In this document: piece by piece, positions 1 through 9,993 of the stretch
Layout of the letters: each line of letters starts with the position of its first letter
Position numbering within the stretch: position 1 is the stretch's first letter
Assembly: GCF_025666195.1 (NCBI RefSeq)
Contig: NZ_CP102592.1
Location: forward strand, 3,162,001-3,226,000
Direction: 5' to 3'
DNA length: 64,000 bases
Source: Xanthomonas sp. CFBP 8443
GTDB taxonomy: Bacteria; Pseudomonadota; Gammaproteobacteria; Xanthomonadales; Xanthomonadaceae
Position numbers and translations under genes: made by a program
The notes under the pieces: generated by a model
Told to the model about the DNA's origin: nothing
Seen by the model: only the letters and a program-made list of their open reading frames with translations
Database searches by the model: none

Positions 1-206
1 AGATAGCCCGCCCACTTGATCTTGCCGACGAACGGCGCGACCTGCGGCAAGGCGATGGCATGCACGTATTCGTAATAGGTGCTCAGCCCGAGCAGGCCCG
101 TGTCCAGCTTGAGCAGCAGCAGCACCAGATAGCCGGACAGGAAATAGCCGGCGACGGCCGTGAGCGCGACGACAGCCACAGCCGCATAGACCTTACGATT
201 CGACAA
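1..206 (-). CDS. N-terminus of probable VirD4/TraG-type T4SS coupling protein (partial)
   Basis: The gene runs off the left edge; only about 68 codons are visible. I translated it from a TTG at 204-206, which follows a good ribosome site (GGGAGG, 7-8 bases upstream). A basic start (SNRKVYAA) leads into a hydrophobic segment at about residues 6-30, then a soluble stretch containing YEYVHAIALPQ and GKIKWAGYL, ending where a second membrane segment would begin. This pattern fits the two-helix membrane anchor at the N-terminus of VirD4/TraG coupling ATPases, which pass substrates to a type IV secretion channel. No ATPase motif is visible, so the assignment rests on N-terminal resemblance recalled from memory. 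It lies 35 bases downstream of the small gene at 242-499 and probably shares its transcript. Confidence 0.5.
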   Translation of the reverse strand, partial: MSNRKVYAAVAVVALTAVAGYFLSGYLVLLLLKLDTGLLGLSTYYEYVHAIALPQVAPFVGKIKWAGY

Positions 207-241
207 GCCCCTATCCTCCCTGATGCACCGTGGCGGCTATT

Positions 242-499
242 CTAGCCTCGGCGCCGGGTACTCGGCTTGCTCTTCGACGGCTTTTTTTCGACGCTGACGC
301 CGCCGCCGTCCTGCTCGACCAGGTTGTCCATCCAGACCCGCGCCTCGTCCCAGGACATGTCGTGCGAGTCCAGGCGCGCGCCACCCTCGGTGGTCACGGT
401 ATAGCCGACCACGTTGGCCGGGCTGTATTCGGGTTCACGTGTCAACGCCACGAGCTGGTAGCGTCCTTTGACTTGAATCGTATGATGATATTCCATCAT
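242..499 (-). CDS. small protein of unknown function upstream of the coupling-protein gene
   Basis: About 85 residues, soluble, with no signal peptide or membrane segment. It starts MMEYHHTIQVKG and ends in a very basic Lys/Ser/Arg-rich tail (KKPSKSKPSTRRRG). The frame is open upstream to 643, but I chose the ATG at 497-499 because GAGGAGG lies about 8 bases before it and the upstream translation is low-complexity. I do not recognise the family. The central part, with alternating strands and a WDEARVWMDNL helix, could be a small alpha/beta fold. It is directly upstream of the probable VirD4 gene in the same direction, so it may be an accessory gene of that secretion cluster; this is inference from position only. 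Confidence 0.55.
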   Translation of the reverse strand: MMEYHHTIQVKGRYQLVALTREPEYSPANVVGYTVTTEGGARLDSHDMSWDEARVWMDNLVEQDGGGVSVEKKPSKSKPSTRRRG

Positions 500-876
500 G
501 CGCACGGCCTCCTCGCCTGATCGTCGCCTGGATGCTAAAGCAAGCCGGGCGCTAGGGCCACCCGCCGCCGGTGTGTGATCGCCCTGCACTGCGTTGGACG
601 ATGGGCAACAAACAGCCGGCGGCGCCGGCTTGTCGTGTTCCACAATGCATCGTCTGCATGTGGCAGCGGCGGCACAGGGTTTGGACCTATGATCCCTACC
701 ATGTCAAGGTTGCGGAGATCAACCAAAACAACAACTAATGCACTCGCATGCGACCGACCCCGACCCATTGGAATCAATGGCTTACCAATCCTGCGGGCTC
801 ACTTTAAGGTCGCCGTTTGCCGCTCATAAGGCAAACACGCGCATGTTTTTAAACGGCATGAATGAAGGGGGGAGCC
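500..876. other. intergenic region containing a decayed tRNA-Val 3' half
   Basis: This gap between two divergent genes has no convincing coding sequence. Its only recognisable content is the tRNA-Val-like segment at 668-710, listed separately. To its right the sequence (711-860) is noticeably richer in A and T than the flanking housekeeping DNA, for example around 720-740 and 840-855, consistent with the start of imported DNA. Confidence 0.6.
668..710 (-). pseudogene. degenerate 3' half of tRNA-Val, likely old attachment site
   Basis: Bases 671-710 match 2541-2580 of the intact tRNA-Val gene at 35 of 40 positions without gaps, plus three matching bases further left. The match covers the T arm, variable loop and anticodon arm, then stops. 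The tRNA 5' half is absent here. The two copies are direct repeats exactly 1870 bases apart. This is what integration at a tRNA 3' end leaves behind: one intact tRNA and a partial copy at the far end. The five substitutions imply that the event is old and the copy is no longer functional. Confidence 0.7.
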
Positions 877-2340
877 ATGTTAGGGATAACAGAGAGAGCC
901 ACGGCTATGCGTCGCTCCATCACCCCGTTCGAGTTCGCTGCGCTGGCTTATCTGGCTGTGCCCGTCGCCCTCTTCTTCCTCGTCTACGCCAGATTCCGCT
1001 ACGGCCTGCCGCTCGCCGGTCTCGTCGGTTTTTCGCTTTGGCAATGCTGGCGTCTCGTGGATCGCCGCTCATCCTTTTTCCGGCCGGGCTGGGTCGACGC
1101 CCATTTCCTTGGCTGCGCAGCCCTCATCGTGTTCGTCAGCGGCTCCTTCGGCGGCGCCTTCTTCCCGAACAGCGACTGGTTCAAGCACTTCGGGGTGCTC
1201 CGGTTTCTGGTCGACAACGAGTTCCTGACCGGCACAGCGCCTGGCTACGACGGCTCGACGATGCGGTACTACCTGGGCTGGTATGTGGTGCCTGCACTGC
1301 TGACTAAAGCCATCGGGCAGGCATCAATGATGTGGATCCTCGGCACTTGGACAACGGCTGGGCTCTACCTCTTCTTCCGGACGGCCGCCCAGCTATCCGA
1401 CTCGGCGCGCTGGCGCTATGCGCTGCCGGCGGTCTTCCTGGCATTCAGCGGAGCGGACGCCCTGGGCTCGTCGATCACCGAGTTTTCCATTGGCCCGAAG
1501 TGGCATATTGAGTGGTGGGCGGGCTGGGTGCAGTACAGCTCCATGATCACAGATATCTTCTGGGCACCACAGCACGCGCTGAGCGCATGGCTCGGCGCCG
1601 CCCTGGCGCTGCGCCTCAAGGACAATAACGCATCCCTTGTCGCCTTCCCCTTGGCCACTGCGACGATCTTGATGTGGTCACCCTTCTCAGCGATCGGCTT
1701 GGCGCCGTTTTACCTATGGACCATGGCGCGATCGGCTCGATCGCTGCGCCTCGTCGAAATGGTGAGCGCGGCTGGCATGCTAGCGGTGACGGTGATTATC
1801 TTGCTGTACCTGCGCGCGGGCGACGGCGCCACCAGCATGGTGTTCGTGACCGTGCTCGAATCACCATGCCTGAAGCTAGGCCCATGCTATACCGCGCCCA
1901 ACTACCTGAGTTTCCTGGCGATCGAGATCCTGGGCTTCCTGATCATCCTGCACTTCCTGGCACGCGGCCGCAGCGCGTTCTTATGGATCGCGACCGTGAT
2001 GCTACTCCTGCTGCCATTCGCCAAGTTCGGTGGCGCCAACGACCTAAATCTGCACGCGTCGATTCCGCCGCTGGCGCTCATCGCTGTATGCGTCTGGCAG
2101 GCTTTACAACAAGCTCCATCGGCGGCCGCGTTCGCACTGGGTTGCCTGCTGGCCGCGGGCGCGGCGACGCCGCTGGGCGAGATTAGGCGTTCCTTCCTCA
2201 TGACCTCCGGCCCGACTCAGGACATGGGCATGGACCTGCTGATTAAGGATATGCCATCCGTGCGCGGACAGTATCTGATCGAGACGCCGCCGTGGATGCT
2301 GCGAAAACTGCCGCCGCAGGCCACAGAAGCTGCCAGGTGA
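877..2340 (+). CDS. polytopic inner-membrane protein of unknown function (possible GT-C-like)
   Basis: About 487 residues with roughly ten or more hydrophobic segments spread along the whole length, so an integral inner-membrane protein. The start at 877 is preceded by AAGGGGGG; an in-frame ATG at 862 lacks such a site, and one at 907 (MRRS) is a weaker option. An early extramembrane loop carries NSDWFKHFGVLRF and MRYYLGWYVVPAL, a layout reminiscent of polyprenyl-phosphate-dependent GT-C glycosyltransferases with an acidic residue in the first periplasmic loop, but I cannot confirm that family. It is the only gene between the tRNA-Val remnant and the intact tRNA-Val, and its base composition looks less GC-rich than uvrB next to it. 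I infer it was carried in by an integrated element. Confidence 0.75.
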   Translation: MLGITERATAMRRSITPFEFAALAYLAVPVALFFLVYARFRYGLPLAGLVGFSLWQCWRLVDRRSSFFRPGWVDAHFLGCAALIVFVSGSFGGAFFPNSDWFKHFGVLRFLVDNEFLTGTAPGYDGSTMRYYLGWYVVPALLTKAIGQASMMWILGTWTTAGLYLFFRTAAQLSDSARWRYALPAVFLAFSGADALGSSITEFSIGPKWHIEWWAGWVQYSSMITDIFWAPQHALSAWLGAALALRLKDNNASLVAFPLATATILMWSPFSAIGLAPFYLWTMARSARSLRLVEMVSAAGMLAVTVIILLYLRAGDGATSMVFVTVLESPCLKLGPCYTAPNYLSFLAIEILGFLIILHFLARGRSAFLWIATVMLLLLPFAKFGGANDLNLHASIPPLALIAVCVWQALQQAPSAAAFALGCLLAAGAATPLGEIRRSFLMTSGPTQDMGMDLLIKDMPSVRGQYLIETPPWMLRKLPPQATEAAR

Positions 2341-2532
2341 GAGTCGGCACGCTTGAGTGCACCAACTGCAGCGAGTCGCCCTGTCGCAGCTGCACCATGT
2401 TGTTGCCCGGCTGATTCGGTGAGTAGGTAGCGAGGTTTGGATCCGTTGACCGCAACGATGTTGAGCGAGCCGCCGAAGAAACCAGGGGTGGTGCAAAATC
2501 CACTGAAACCGCTGAGACGCCTGGGTTTCGAG

Positions 2533-2607
2533 TGGTGGGCGGTACAGGGTTCGAACCTGTGACCCCTACCATGTCAAGGTAGTGCTCTACCGCTGAGCTA
2601 ACCGCCC
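2533..2607 (-). tRNA. tRNA-Val (GAC)
   Basis: Read on the minus strand the sequence folds into a full cloverleaf: acceptor stem GGGCGGT pairing with ACCGCCC, D arm with GCTCAG, anticodon stem CTACC/GGTAG around loop TTGACAT giving anticodon GAC, T arm with GGTTCGAACC, discriminator A and an encoded CCA. A partial copy of its 3' half lies at 668-710. Its 3' end faces that remnant, as expected of an integrase target. Confidence 0.95.
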
Positions 2608-2703
2608 ATCGCTGCTGCGGCCATACCGCTGCAGGGGCGCGAATCTTAGCCCACCTTGCGGCCAAGAACAATAGCCGCGAGGACCAGGCCAGCTGCCGTG
2701 CGG

Positions 2704-4725
<2,022 letters not shown>

Positions 4726-4871
4726 GGATCATCACCTTGAGACGACAGATGAGTATAGCGAGCGCTGGATGACAGCCACGTCTGGAAAATTCCTACAAGC
4801 CAGCCGGCATCCCGGCGATCCCCTCCCCGCGCTGCCTCGCCCAAGCTGGCAATGCCAGTCGAGGAGGCGCC

Positions 4872-5399
4872 ATGAACGGAAGGATGCGAGGTTTCACACT
4901 GACGGAAGCGCTGGCCGCCATGGCCATCGCGGTGGTTGCGCTGGGCATCGCGCTCCCCAGCTTCAGCCAAATGCTGAACAGGCACCGGGAGCTCGCGGCG
5001 ACCAACGAGATGCTCGCACAACTCGCCCTGGCCCGGACGTGGGCCATCTCCAGAGGGCAGCCAGTTGCGCTCTGCCCGTCGATCGATCGGCAACAGTGCC
5101 ACCCAGCCGTGGAATGGGGCGGCAACTGGATCATCTACGCCGACCCGGACGGCAACCGGCAACCGGACGCGAGCAGCGATGTCCTGACCCTCTCACCGGC
5201 GCCGGGCGGCGACAGGCTTCGCATCCTGTCCTCGGCCGGCCGCACGCAGCTGCGCTATCTTCCCAGCGGCAGGGCCGCAGGCAGCAACCTCACGCTCCGG
5301 CTGTGCAGCAATCAGGCCGTCGCGGCCGAAGTGATCGTCAGCGCCACCGGGCGAGCGCGCTCGGCGCGCCTGGCGGATCGGCCACCATGCGCACAATGA
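4872..5399 (+). CDS. FimT/GspH-family type IV pseudopilin, solitary copy
   Basis: 175 residues. The N-terminus has the type IV pilin class III signal: a short basic leader ending in MRG, cleavage before FTLTEALAAM with the conserved glutamate at +5, then a hydrophobic helix. A GspH/FimT globular domain follows (LALARTWAISRGQPVALCPS is typical), with several cysteines that may form disulfides. The ATG at 4872 has a strong ribosome site (GAGGAGG). It would be inserted in the inner membrane and processed by the prepilin peptidase PilD as a minor pilin. It stands alone, on the opposite strand to the minor-pilin operon at 5574-12066, which has its own FimT. The two FimT-like proteins differ clearly outside the N-terminal helix. 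Confidence 0.85.
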   Translation: MNGRMRGFTLTEALAAMAIAVVALGIALPSFSQMLNRHRELAATNEMLAQLALARTWAISRGQPVALCPSIDRQQCHPAVEWGGNWIIYADPDGNRQPDASSDVLTLSPAPGGDRLRILSSAGRTQLRYLPSGRAAGSNLTLRLCSNQAVAAEVIVSATGRARSARLADRPPCAQ

Positions 5400-5416
5400 G
5401 GGATGCGGACGGACGC

Positions 5417-5445
5417 TTGCCAGCCAGAAAAGATGTGCCTACAAT
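5417..5445 (+). promoter_or_regulatory. sigma-70-type promoter of tRNA-Asn
   Basis: TTGCCA at 5417-5422 and TACAAT at 5440-5445 are separated by 17 bases, a near-consensus housekeeping promoter. The tRNA begins 9 bases after the -10 box, so transcription would start almost at the mature 5' end. Confidence 0.7.
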
Positions 5446-5454
5446 ACGCGCCTC

Positions 5455-5531
5455 GCCCGAATAGCTCAGCCGGTTAGAGCACTTGACTGTTAATCAGGGG
5501 GTCGTTGGTTCGAGTCCAACTTCGGGCGCCA
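5455..5531 (+). tRNA. tRNA-Asn (GTT)
   Basis: Full cloverleaf on the plus strand: acceptor GCCCGAA pairing with TTCGGGC, D arm GCTCAG, anticodon loop CTGTTAA giving anticodon GTT, T arm GGTTCGAGTCC, discriminator G and encoded CCA at 5529-5531. It has its own promoter (5417-5445) and is followed by a hairpin terminator. Confidence 0.95.
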
Positions 5532-5540
5532 CGCATAAAG

Positions 5541-5571
5541 AAAAACCGCCGTTGATCGGCGGTTTTTTTTT
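5541..5571. terminator. bidirectional intrinsic terminator after tRNA-Asn and pilE
   Basis: The stem AAACCGCCG / CGGCGGTTT with a short TTGAT loop is followed by nine T on the plus strand and by five T on the minus strand. It lies 10 bases after tRNA-Asn and directly beyond the pilE stop codon, so it can end both convergent transcripts. Confidence 0.85.
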
Positions 5572-5573
5572 GC

Positions 5574-6011
5574 CTACCAGCACTGCGCAGGCGTGGAGGA
5601 CAGAGTGCCGCTGGCCGAACGCGTACCGCGTTGATCGATCTGCAGCGTCGCGCACTCCCTGTCCTTCGCTTGCGCCTTACCTGCGATCGGCACTGCGGTG
5701 ATGCTGAAGCTGGAAGCGTCGCTGGCAGCAAGACTCACCGTATAGAAGCGGGTCACGTCGGCGCTGCATGCAGGCAGCGCTGGGGCGCTGCCATCCGCAT
5801 TCACGTAACTCATGGACGTGGTGTGGAATCGCTCCATGTACTGCGCGGCCTCCTGCACGCATCCGGCTGCCGCCGAACGCCGCGCCTTGATCATCGCCCA
5901 GTTGTAGCTGGCCATGGCGATACCGGCCAGGATGGCGATGATCACCACCGTGATCATGATCTCGATCAAGCTAAAACCACGCTGCCCAGAAAATCGACTG
6001 CCACTACGCAT
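5574..6011 (-). CDS. pilE: PilE-like minor type IV pilin
   Basis: About 145 residues. Leader MRSGSRFSGQRG is followed by the PilD cleavage site and FSLIEIMITVVIIAIL with glutamate at +5, then ASYNWAMIKARRSAAAGCVQEAAQYMERF, typical of PilE-type minor pilins encoded next to pilY1. Paired cysteines in the C-terminal half would form the usual disulfide-bounded loop. I start it at the ATG ending at 6011, which has GGAG 7 bases upstream; an in-frame ATG at 6057-6059 overlaps the pilY1 stop codon (ATGA) and would add a 16-residue extension. It is the last gene of the fimT-pilV-pilW-pilX-pilY1-pilE operon, followed by the terminator at 5541-5571. Confidence 0.88.
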   Translation of the reverse strand: MRSGSRFSGQRGFSLIEIMITVVIIAILAGIAMASYNWAMIKARRSAAAGCVQEAAQYMERFHTTSMSYVNADGSAPALPACSADVTRFYTVSLAASDASSFSITAVPIAGKAQAKDRECATLQIDQRGTRSASGTLSSTPAQCW

Positions 6012-6055
6012 GCCATGACTCCAGTGGGGGTGAAGGACGATTGAAGTGGGCGCAC

Positions 6056-9000
6056 TCATTCCTGGATCGCCTCCCGCCACTGGACACGCCCGACCTTGCG
6101 GATCTCGCGGATCTTTTTGCAGACCGCGCTGCCATCGTTGATGTTGAGGCAAGCCAGGCCGCCACTGCCGCCCGAGCCGCCAGTGAAGTAGTTGCTTGCG
6201 CTACCCAAGCCGCCCAGGGCGACAGAGGCCACGGGGATGGCGACGCCATTCACCGTCAAAGTCTCGTCCGCGTAGGAGCCATCCTGGTCGAGATCGAAGA
6301 ACGACTGGCCGAGGCTCGAACCGGTGAATGCGTCGATCGCGTTGTCCTGGCCCTTGCCACCGGGCAAACACGGATCATCGTCCGGAATGTTGCTGGTAAA
6401 GGTGAGGACCCCGGAAATGACGTTCACGCCGGTATAGACGCGCTCACCATTGGCGGTCGCGGGCGCCGGATCGGCCACGGGCGGATTGATCAGATCCAGG
6501 TACCAGCCCTTCTTGCCGGCTCCCAATGGACTATTGGCCTCCATGACACGTACATTCTGACTGTTGACCACGCCACTGGCAGCGAACTTGCGGCGCTGCA
6601 GATCGGCCTTGGCGACGGTGGTCGTCGAGTCCTTGATGCCATAGACGGTCTGTACTGTCGTGTTGGTCACGTCATCGGTGGTGAGGAAGCGGCCGGTACC
6701 GAAGAAGATCCACAGATCGAACGTCGCCGGATCGCGTGCAATCGCCGGCGCCGACGTGATCGGCTGCACCGTGCCGGCCGAGTTGGTGGCGGTGAACATG
6801 CGCAGGCGGTTGGATGCCGTATTCCAGCTCGACGGCGTCGTGGCAGACAGGTTGAAGCGCCAGAGATTGCCTTGCATGTCGCCGGCATAGACGTAGTCGA
6901 TGGTGCCGTTGCCGTCGATGTCGCGCACCGACGGCGCAAACAGTCCGTTCGGGGACGACGTCGAGCCGACGCCGGTATCAATTTCCGAAAGCAGCGCACC
7001 ATCACTGAGACGGTACACGAACAGCACCGCGTGCTCGCTGGTGCTGTTCGGGCCATTGGCCACGATCACGCCCAGTTCGCCGTTGTTGAGCTTGGCAATG
7101 ACCGGCGCGCCGAGATTCATGCCCATGTTGTTGTCGGCCGTGGTGGACGCCTGGTTGTCGCCCGCCTTTTCCCACAGGACGTTGGCATTGGAAAAAGTGT
7201 CGGGCGTGGTGACATCGAGCGCATAGATGCCCTTGCCGCCTCGCCCGAGCGTGCCGACCAGGATCGTCTGGTTGCTCAACTGATCCCTGCGCGAAATGCT
7301 GATCGGACCGTCCACGAAGAACCGATGGTCGTAGTCGGGCGCACTGAGGGTGGCCAGGTCGGTGAAATTGAGGCTGCCAGGCACATAGGCAAAGCGCTCG
7401 ACGCCAGTGTCGGCATTGAACGCATGCATCATGCCGTCGTTGGAGCCGACGAAGATCGTTCCGCTGACGCTGTCGTAGGCCGGCGACGAATTGACGATGT
7501 CGCCGATCAAGGTGCTACGGGTGCGCAGATAGCCGTTGGGACGATTCAACTCCAGGTCCTGGGTTCCCGCGATGTAGGCCGCATTGTTGGCGCCCGTGAC
7601 CGCAGCGGCCGTCGATGTCGCCGTACGCGTCAGTGCGGTCTGCTGGGCGCTGGTCGGGAAGGCCTCACCCGCAGTGCCGTTCCATGTGCGGATCGTGCGC
7701 CCCGTGGTTGGGATGCTTCCCACCCAGCTGGGATCGGTCGCGTCTACACCGGTGCTGGTCACCGGAATCGCCTTCAGCGCGCCGGTCCACGTACCTGACA
7801 CGAAACTGGCCTGGTACACATGCGTGCTGTTGGTAAGGCTGCTGGAATTGGCAGCGAGATTGCCTGCGGTACCAGTACGTTCGACGATCGATCCCAGCGC
7901 CGATTTCAACCCCTGGGTGAACTCGTTGGGGTTGCTAGCCACGATGAAGCTGCCGCGGCCGTTGACGGCGGCGTGCCAAAGGTCGTCAACGTTGAAGATC
8001 GTGTTGTTGATCGGCGTTGGCCAGTTCTTCGCCCCCGACGTGATGGCGGGGAGATCGGTCCCGGGATCCAATGTTCCCTTCGCGCCGATGGAAATCGCGA
8101 ATGTGGTCATGTGCTGCCAGAACGCAGGATCCGCAGAGTTGATCGGAACCGAATTCTCCAGATCGGTTCGCAGGTCCGTTTTCCAGTAGCGCATCGCCAC
8201 GTCGGCCAAGGTGTCCGAATCGGCGCTGGCATAGGGCCGTTCCGGAGTATAGGTATACGTGTTGCCGGTCGGCCCGGAAATGGCGGCTCCCGCCACGTTG
8301 TCCTGCTCGTTGACAGGGGTATACACGCCTTTTCCGTTCCAGTAGCCGTCCGTGGTCAGAATCGTGAAGTTCTGCCTGCAGGCGAGTTGGGCGGTGCCTG
8401 ACTGCGGACCGTACGGACCGGTAGCGGCGCTGCTGCCGAAGTACTTGCCCGCGTCGCTAAGCGCGGCATGCAACGGCGTACCATCGTTGCCATACGTTGC
8501 ATACAACCGGTCGTACCAGAGCTTGCGATTGTTGTTGCTCCCGCTCACACCATTGGGATTATCGAACAGGCCATCATTTCTATCCACGGGGATGGGAACC
8601 GCCTGAGTGATCGGGTTACCCGCGTTTTCGCGCTTCCAGATGGTGCGAAAACCGACGCGCACATTGGTGCCCAGATCGGCGAAGGCATGGCCCGCACTGC
8701 CCTTGGCCACTTTCATGCGCGTGCGGCTGTACGACCACCATGTAGCGAAGTTGGTGCGCTCGGCAGCTTCGCTGCGCGTGACCAACTGGTTTTGCGCATT
8801 GCGGTAAGGAGGCGTGGCCTGGGTGCAATTCTTCCACTGCCAGCCATTGCTGCTGTTATCGCAGCCGCGATTGGCCAGGCCCTGCTGGTTCAGCACATTG
8901 AACATGAGCTCGCTGCGGATGACGACGCCATCCGTGCGGATCTGGTAGCGGTAATAGTTAGCGGTATTGGAAAGATACGTCTCGGCGGTGTTGGTCACGT

Positions 9001-9445
9001 CCTTGGGCACGAAGAACTGCCGAGTCGCGGTAGCGAGATTGACCGGGGATGTCAGGTCATGGTTGTCGTTGTAGACGCTTCCATAATCAGTGCCGCCCGT
9101 CATCAAGGTACCGCTGGCATCCACCCACGGCTCGTACGTGACGGCAGGATTGTAGTAGATGGTGTTGCGCGCATAAGTCGCGTTGCTGATGTTGAAATTG
9201 GTGCCATCGACGGTGGTCTGGGGAACGGCATCCGGCATGTAGTTGTTTTCCATGGATCCGGAATCGTCCAGGATGAACAACACATTGGGCGCGATGCGCC
9301 CTCCCGACTGCAGCGGATAGCCGGGAACCACGATGCCGGCGCTGGCAGGCAGCGCGAGCATGGTGCAGGCAAACGCTGCCGCGAAGGCATTGAGACGAGG
9401 CAGGAAACCGCGCCTGCGCAGACGATCGTCGTGGAACTGGCTCAT
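6056..9445 (-). CDS. pilY1: PilY1, type IV pilus tip adhesin and assembly factor
   Basis: 1129 residues, the expected size. A signal peptide (about residues 12-36, ending ALPASA) exports it. A von Willebrand factor A-like domain follows, with MIDAS motif DDSGS at residues 60-64 (DxSxS). The C-terminal half is the PilY1 beta-propeller, with the calcium-binding loop DIDGNGTID starting at residue 842 and the blade motif YAGDMQGNLWRF. In characterised species PilY1 sits at the pilus tip, primes assembly with the minor pilins, antagonises PilT retraction and contributes to surface sensing and adhesion. The ATG at 9443-9445 has GGAG 7 bases upstream. Its gene follows pilX by 14 bases and its stop codon is within 50 bases of the pilE start. 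Confidence 0.95.
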   Translation of the reverse strand: MSQFHDDRLRRRGFLPRLNAFAAAFACTMLALPASAGIVVPGYPLQSGGRIAPNVLFILDDSGSMENNYMPDAVPQTTVDGTNFNISNATYARNTIYYNPAVTYEPWVDASGTLMTGGTDYGSVYNDNHDLTSPVNLATATRQFFVPKDVTNTAETYLSNTANYYRYQIRTDGVVIRSELMFNVLNQQGLANRGCDNSSNGWQWKNCTQATPPYRNAQNQLVTRSEAAERTNFATWWSYSRTRMKVAKGSAGHAFADLGTNVRVGFRTIWKRENAGNPITQAVPIPVDRNDGLFDNPNGVSGSNNNRKLWYDRLYATYGNDGTPLHAALSDAGKYFGSSAATGPYGPQSGTAQLACRQNFTILTTDGYWNGKGVYTPVNEQDNVAGAAISGPTGNTYTYTPERPYASADSDTLADVAMRYWKTDLRTDLENSVPINSADPAFWQHMTTFAISIGAKGTLDPGTDLPAITSGAKNWPTPINNTIFNVDDLWHAAVNGRGSFIVASNPNEFTQGLKSALGSIVERTGTAGNLAANSSSLTNSTHVYQASFVSGTWTGALKAIPVTSTGVDATDPSWVGSIPTTGRTIRTWNGTAGEAFPTSAQQTALTRTATSTAAAVTGANNAAYIAGTQDLELNRPNGYLRTRSTLIGDIVNSSPAYDSVSGTIFVGSNDGMMHAFNADTGVERFAYVPGSLNFTDLATLSAPDYDHRFFVDGPISISRRDQLSNQTILVGTLGRGGKGIYALDVTTPDTFSNANVLWEKAGDNQASTTADNNMGMNLGAPVIAKLNNGELGVIVANGPNSTSEHAVLFVYRLSDGALLSEIDTGVGSTSSPNGLFAPSVRDIDGNGTIDYVYAGDMQGNLWRFNLSATTPSSWNTASNRLRMFTATNSAGTVQPITSAPAIARDPATFDLWIFFGTGRFLTTDDVTNTTVQTVYGIKDSTTTVAKADLQRRKFAASGVVNSQNVRVMEANSPLGAGKKGWYLDLINPPVADPAPATANGERVYTGVNVISGVLTFTSNIPDDDPCLPGGKGQDNAIDAFTGSSLGQSFFDLDQDGSYADETLTVNGVAIPVASVALGGLGSASNYFTGGSGGSGGLACLNINDGSAVCKKIREIRKVGRVQWREAIQE

Positions 9446-9459
9446 GGTGTGACTCCGTC

Positions 9460-9993
9460 TTACGGCGCGATATAGCTTGATTGAAGGATGACACTGGCAC
9501 GACCCGGCGCTTCGCTGCGCGCGACGATCCGGTACATCGGGCGCACGCAGATCGGCTGTCCCGTGTACTTCTCGTCGCTGTTGCATTCGAACCAGGCTTC
9601 GGAAGTGCCCATGTATTCGATGTAGAACCGGGTTCGCGATGCGGAAGCGCTGCGTGTCGTGGTGGACGCGTCCACCCAGCCTGCGAAGCTGGCGTCACGC
9701 CAACGCTCCGTCTGGCTCGCAAGAGGTTGGCCGCAGACACCTCCACTGCACCCATTGCCGGTCGGCACCGCGGTTTGCGCCAGCGCAAGCGCCTCGCCTT
9801 CGCGCAATGCCGATTCTGCGGCCTGGAAGTTCACGCTGCGATCGAGGAGATTGCCGCTCATCCGCTCCTGCATCAGCGTGCCGCGCACGACCGCCAAGCC
9901 CAGGAGGGTCATCACCAGCAGCAGCATGAGCACGACGATCAAGGACACGCCGCTTTGCCGCGCAACTCGCGGCCGATCTGAGGTTCTGATCAT
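9460..9993 (-). CDS. pilX: PilX-type minor pilin
   Basis: 177 residues. PilX N-terminal pattern: leader MIRTSDRPRVARQSG, then VSLIVVLMLLLVMTLLGLAV. As usual for PilX, the glutamate at +5 found in other pilins is replaced (here by V). RMSGNLLDRSVNFQAAESALR is the characteristic PilX stretch. Four cysteines lie in the C-terminal half. It is part of the tip-priming complex with PilV, PilW, FimT/FimU and PilY1. The start codon overlaps the pilW stop codon (ATGA), so translation is probably coupled. Confidence 0.92.
   Translation of the reverse strand: MIRTSDRPRVARQSGVSLIVVLMLLLVMTLLGLAVVRGTLMQERMSGNLLDRSVNFQAAESALREGEALALAQTAVPTGNGCSGGVCGQPLASQTERWRDASFAGWVDASTTTRSASASRTRFYIEYMGTSEAWFECNSDEKYTGQPICVRPMYRIVARSEAPGRASVILQSSYIAP

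Noticed and set aside
2341..2532. Remnant of a gene or insertion sequence between the membrane-protein gene and tRNA-Val
   Set aside because: Translations in all frames gave nothing recognisable and no inverted repeat was found at the ends.
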